In this document: one piece after another, positions 61,175 through 64,000 of the stretch | Position numbering within the stretch: the first letter of the stretch is position 1 | Layout of the letters: the number at the start of each line of letters is the position of its first letter | Assembly: GCF_016924645.1 (NCBI RefSeq) | Contig: NZ_JAFFJV010000009.1 | Coordinates: 186,001 to 250,000, forward strand | From: Rufibacter psychrotolerans | GTDB lineage: Bacteria > Bacteroidota > Bacteroidia > Cytophagales > Hymenobacteraceae | DNA: 64,000 bases | Direction of reading: 5' to 3' | Notes under the pieces: generated by a model | What the model was told of the DNA's origin: nothing | Seen by the model: the letters and a program-made list of their open reading frames with translations, nothing else | The model's database searches: none | Translations under genes and position numbers: made by a program

Positions 61175-61948
61175 ATGGATAAACCTTTTTCGCTTGCCAG
61201 CAGGTTGCTTAGCGGTGCCTTGCTGTTCCTCTCCTTTCTATTGCCCGCCTGCTCAGACGATGATGAAGACAACCTGGAAGGTACCTTTTACGGTGCTCCC
61301 GTGGCGGTAGGGCAGGGCACCGCCAAGGCCTGGGTCACCACCAACGCGGCCGGTACGCCAACCGCGGTAGGCATCACCCTGTCAGAGGGGGCCTTGTCTA
61401 ACCTGGGAAATGCCATGCGTATGTACACGCTGCCGCTGCCGCAACAAGCCAACCAGACGCTCTACAACCATGTCATGCTAGACTGGAACCCGCAGGGCCA
61501 CGAACCGCCCGGACTGTACAACGTGCCGCACTTTGATGCCCACTTCTACATGATACCAGAGGCTGAAGTGGCCAACATTGAGGGGCAGGCCGCCATGGAC
61601 GAGGAGGCCGAGGCCCGGTTTGTGCCCCAGAACTACATTCTTACGCCCGGGGTGGTGCCCGGTATGGGCGCTCACTGGATTGACGTGACAGACCAGAACA
61701 ATGCCCCTGGCCAGTTTGCCCGCAATTTCCTCTACGGCTCCATAGACGGGAATTTTATCTTCCATGAGCCTATGTTCACCCTGGCCTACCTCACCAGCCT
61801 GACCACCCGCGGCGGCGAAACCATAGCGGTGCCCCAGCCTTCGGCGTACCAGAAGGCGGGCCTGTACCCCATGCGGTACGGTTTCTCCTACAACAGCACC
61901 ACCAAAGAATACACCATCTCCTTACTGGACTTGACCGAGCGGCAGTAA
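61175..61948 (+). CDS. DUF5602/TTHB210-like lipoprotein
   Basis: 257 residues from the ATG at 61175 (MDKPFSLASRLL); an ATG at 61118 would add 19 residues before the signal peptide. Lipobox LLPAC followed by an acidic DDDED linker. The mature part contains TFYGAPVAVGQGTAKAWVT and GMGAHWIDVTDQNN, with HFDAHFYMIPE, matching DUF5602/TTHB210-like domain proteins. The paired His in FDAHFYM and MGAHW suggest a metal or ligand site. Function unknown. It ends in a strong P terminator. Confidence 0.83.
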   Translation: MDKPFSLASRLLSGALLFLSFLLPACSDDDEDNLEGTFYGAPVAVGQGTAKAWVTTNAAGTPTAVGITLSEGALSNLGNAMRMYTLPLPQQANQTLYNHVMLDWNPQGHEPPGLYNVPHFDAHFYMIPEAEVANIEGQAAMDEEAEARFVPQNYILTPGVVPGMGAHWIDVTDQNNAPGQFARNFLYGSIDGNFIFHEPMFTLAYLTSLTTRGGETIAVPQPSAYQKAGLYPMRYGFSYNSTTKEYTISLLDLTERQ

Positions 61949-61982
61949 GCGCCTAAAACCAAAGCAGGCTGCCCCGGAAGTG

Positions 61983-62038
61983 AACAGCGGACGTTTAGGG
62001 GCCATTTTTAAGAAAATGGCCCCTAAACGCCCGCTGTT
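61983..62038 (+). terminator. P-family palindrome acting as terminator
   Basis: Outer arms AACAGCGG and CCGCTGTT and inner arms CGTTTAGGGGCCATTTT and AAAATGGCCCCTAAACG pair, with one A-C mismatch between them and loop TAAG, followed by TTGTTTG. It lies 35 bases after the stop at 61948 and 36 bases before the convergent stop at 62074. Confidence 0.85.
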
Positions 62039-62073
62039 TTGTTTGGTCCTGCAGCTGCAATTTGGCAGACCCC

Positions 62074-62856
62074 TTAGCCCGCAAGTTCCTGACAAGGGGC
62101 CACGGCCTGGCGGAAGAGCAGCTCGTTGCCTTTCTTTCCCGCCAGCTCCAGGGCGGCCATCTTCCGGAGGCAGTAGGTGATCTGGCGGCAGCGGTGCAGC
62201 GGCAACCCCAGGGCTTGGGCCAGGTCTTTGTTGGAAAAAGGCTGCGGCAGGGTGGGCGGTAAGAACTGCAGAAAATCCTGGGCGCAGGTGAAAGTATGCG
62301 TGCTGACCACCTCCAGCAGCTTGCGGTCTTTGAGGCTGACTTTCTTGCGTCGTTTGCTGCCCTTCCCATCCCGGCACCGCACTTCCTCTTCCCTGATGAG
62401 GGGGAACTCCAGCGTGAAGGCCGCGTGCTGCACCAGCTCGGGGAGCCGCACCAGCTCCTCAAAAAGGTCTGACAGGGCGCCCCGGTAAGAAGATTTGCGG
62501 CGCGACAGCACCGAGGTGCCCTTGGCGTCTACCTGCACCACCCATTTCTCAAAAGTAACCGGATGGATGAGGTGCACGGCGTGGTCTTTCAGGAGCGCCT
62601 GCAGCTTGGGCCTTATGGCCGTGAAATTGCGGGTCTGGATCTCCACCAGCTGGCGGCCCCGCACCAGGTCAATTACAAACCCACCCACGGGCACCTCAAA
62701 CCGGTCCTGGGGTTGGGCGTACCACTGTTTCAGGGCGGCGTGCAAGGAGCGCTCATTCTTGATGTTGATGCCGGTTTTTTCGGCTACGGTCTTGTTTTCT
62801 CCCTCTGGTGCTTCCAACGCTCTCTTGCTTTGCGGCGGTAAAGGTAAAGCGTTCAC
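62074..62856 (-). CDS. Conserved protein with nuclease-fold-like N-terminus (DUF8091-like)
   Basis: 260 residues, starting at a GTG (62856) two bases after the stop of the upstream gene. The N-terminal domain has NERSLHAALKQWY then FEVPVGGFVIDLVRGRQLVE and IQTRNFTAIRPKL, an arrangement like PD-(D/E)xK nucleases (Asp, then Glu-x-Gln) though not proven. The middle is basic (RRKSSYRGALSDLFEELVRL) and the C-terminal part has a winged-helix-like helical stretch (FSNKDLAQALGLPLHRCRQI). It is probably co-transcribed with the DUF4440 lipoprotein gene upstream. Function unknown. Confidence 0.78.
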   Translation of the reverse strand: MNALPLPPQSKRALEAPEGENKTVAEKTGINIKNERSLHAALKQWYAQPQDRFEVPVGGFVIDLVRGRQLVEIQTRNFTAIRPKLQALLKDHAVHLIHPVTFEKWVVQVDAKGTSVLSRRKSSYRGALSDLFEELVRLPELVQHAAFTLEFPLIREEEVRCRDGKGSKRRKKVSLKDRKLLEVVSTHTFTCAQDFLQFLPPTLPQPFSNKDLAQALGLPLHRCRQITYCLRKMAALELAGKKGNELLFRQAVAPCQELAG

Positions 62857-62858
62857 CT

Positions 62859-63341
62859 TTATTGGATCAAACTCAGGTGGGCGGTCACCACTTTCCAGGA
62901 GCCGTTCACGCGGGCGTACACGTGGGTGTAGCGCACGGGCATGGCAAAGGCGTTGGCGTTCCAGGTGCCGGCATATTTGGTTCGGCCGGTAGAGACCACG
63001 GTGTTGGGGTAGCCCCTGAACTGCCGGTCTTCAAGCAGGAGCGGTTGCAGCGCCCGCTCCGGCATGGCCGAGGTCTCTAGGTACTGCTTTCTGGTTTCCA
63101 GCACGGCACTGCTCCCGCTCAGGGTAAACTCCGGGGCCAGCAACTGGCTCATGGCGGCTGTATCCTTGCGGACCAGGGCCTTCATCCACCGGTCTTCCAG
63201 CCTCTCCACCTCCCGGATGGCTTCTGGACCGGATTGGGAAAGGTCTGCGGTGCCTTTGCAGGCCGGGACCAGAAACAACAGCAGAAAAATCGCCCTAAAA
63301 AGGGAGGGGTACCCGGAAAAAGGCAAGGAAGAAGTGCGCAT
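62859..63341 (-). CDS. DUF4440/NTF2-like lipoprotein
   Basis: 160 residues from the ATG at 63341 (MRTSSLPFSGY); an earlier ATG at 63392 precedes the signal peptide by 17 residues. Lipobox LVPAC. The mature part is an NTF2-like DUF4440 domain: EVERLEDRWMKALVRKDTAAM, LLAPEFTLSGSS, then YTHVYARVNGSWKVVTAHLS at the end. Such proteins bind or act on small molecules; no substrate is assigned. Two bases separate its stop from the GTG start of the next gene, so they form an operon. Confidence 0.84.
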   Translation of the reverse strand: MRTSSLPFSGYPSLFRAIFLLLFLVPACKGTADLSQSGPEAIREVERLEDRWMKALVRKDTAAMSQLLAPEFTLSGSSAVLETRKQYLETSAMPERALQPLLLEDRQFRGYPNTVVSTGRTKYAGTWNANAFAMPVRYTHVYARVNGSWKVVTAHLSLIQ

Positions 63342-63447
63342 AAGTGGAAAAGCCCAGGCGTAGGGGGTATGGTGATTTGCAAACAAGGCCAAAGCTACGG
63401 AATCCAGGCTTTATTCAAAGTGGGTTGCGGGACAGCGGGGCGGTATT

Positions 63448-63487
63448 CCCTTTCTGGCCCATTTTTCCGAAAGGAGTCCGGAAACGG
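63448..63487. repeat. P-family palindrome, degenerate
   Basis: CCCTTTCTGGCCC then CCGAAAGGAGTCCGGAAACGG. It lies between two divergent genes. Confidence 0.45.
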
Positions 63488-63601
63488 AAATGCGCAGCGC
63501 TCTTCCGTATAAACACGCAGGCAATGGGCTGGAAAGTACGTGATTTGGGGCGAGAGCCAACCTCAGCGGGTGGCTTGCGTTCCGGTGGAAAAAAGCAGGC
63601 C

Positions 63602-64000
63602 ATGATTATTCCTCCCTTTCTGCAAGCCGGTGACAAAGTTGGCGTGATCAGCACCAGCAACTACACCCAGCAAGAGTACATAGACCAATTGGTAGAGATC
63701 CTGAAAGAATGGAAACTGGAACCCGTTTTGGGGAAAACCATCGGGCCCCGGCACGGCAGCTTTGCCGGCCCGGACGAGCTCCGCAGGAAGGACCTGCAGC
63801 ACATGCTGGACAACCCAGACATCAAAGCCGTGCTGCAGACCATGGGCGGCTACGGCATCATCCGGATCATTGACCAGGTGAACTTCAATACCTTTAAGTA
63901 CAGCCCCAAGTGGCTGGTGGGCTACAGCGACACCACCTTTCTGCACAGCCACGTGCAAGGCATGCTCAGCACCGCGTCCATCCACGGCACCATGGCCGCA
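63602..64000 (+). CDS. LD-carboxypeptidase (peptidase S66), partial, runs off the window
   Basis: The first 133 codons from ATG 63602 are visible; the gene continues past base 64000. The N-terminus MIIPPFLQAGDKVGVIST is the usual S66 start, and the nucleophile is Ser109 in WLVGYSDTTFLHS (GYSD motif). The remaining catalytic residues (Glu and His) lie beyond the edge. The family trims tetrapeptide stems of peptidoglycan, removing the terminal D-Ala from murein fragments during cell wall recycling. Spacing from the upstream divergent gene is about 260 bases with a P palindrome in between. Confidence 0.9.
   Translation, partial: MIIPPFLQAGDKVGVISTSNYTQQEYIDQLVEILKEWKLEPVLGKTIGPRHGSFAGPDELRRKDLQHMLDNPDIKAVLQTMGGYGIIRIIDQVNFNTFKYSPKWLVGYSDTTFLHSHVQGMLSTASIHGTMAA

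Overview
The window looks like chromosome from a GC-rich Bacteroidota, most likely a Cytophagales/Hymenobacteraceae type (Rufibacter, Pontibacter or Hymenobacter-like). This placement is inferred from gene content. The signs are a TonB receptor with a carboxypeptidase-like N-terminal domain, many lipoproteins with a Cys lipobox, TAnnTTTG-type -7 promoter boxes, few Shine-Dalgarno sequences, and Bacteroidota families such as the CRTAC1-like FG-GAP lipoprotein, DUF5995 and DUF5602. No rRNA, tRNA or CRISPR array was seen.

Layout. 0.7-5.4 kb: a coupled pair, an FG-GAP/ASPIC lipoprotein and a vanadium-haloperoxidase-type PAP2 lipoprotein. 6-10 kb: a small membrane protein and the HrpB helicase. 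10.4-14.2 kb: two paralogous lipoproteins built from a duplicated domain of about 207 residues. 14.3-18.6 kb: a CE2-like SGNH esterase and a TonB-dependent receptor. 19-21 kb: two coupled small membrane proteins and a repeat-rich gap. 21-29.4 kb: an accessory zone with an orphan 530-residue protein, a decayed DUF1624 acyltransferase gene, a sharply AT-rich two-gene island of unknown function, a truncated uvrA-like copy, a 54-residue ORF overlapping a DUF6169-like gene, and an intact UvrA2-type gene. 29.4-31.8 kb: a REP-associated tyrosine transposase inside a field of REP palindromes, a nested repeat and an IS5-like MITE. 32-35.5 kb: a lipoprotein and an MscS channel. 35.8-40.7 kb (minus strand): circularly permuted ATP-grasp, alpha-E, transglutaminase and zinc metallopeptidase, a likely amide-ligation and processing cluster. 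41.5-48.4 kb: a His/Gly-rich disordered protein, two alpha/beta hydrolases, an AraC regulator with a methyltransferase, and two overlapping unknown genes. 48.8-64 kb: mostly housekeeping or metabolic singletons: SNF2 helicase, SDR, erythromycin-esterase-like protein, MFS, DUF5995, gamma-glutamyltransferase, STAS-like protein, TetR/cupin pair, DUF5602 lipoprotein, a nuclease-fold-like protein, a DUF4440 lipoprotein, and an LD-carboxypeptidase that runs off the end.

The most striking non-coding signal is a dispersed palindrome, called family P here. Its core is roughly CTGTTTTC-n-GAAAACAG, flanked by variable but self-complementary arms, and about 30 copies occur in 64 kb. Copies with perfect 20-25 bp stems sit directly after stop codons and look like intrinsic terminators; decayed copies lie elsewhere. 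Three further small-repeat families share the gaps: R (REP-like, with the transposase), C (inverted-terminus elements of about 145 bp) and A/B (composite). Family names P, R, A, B and C are mine. Percent-level composition and database identities were not computed; family names for genes come from motif recognition.
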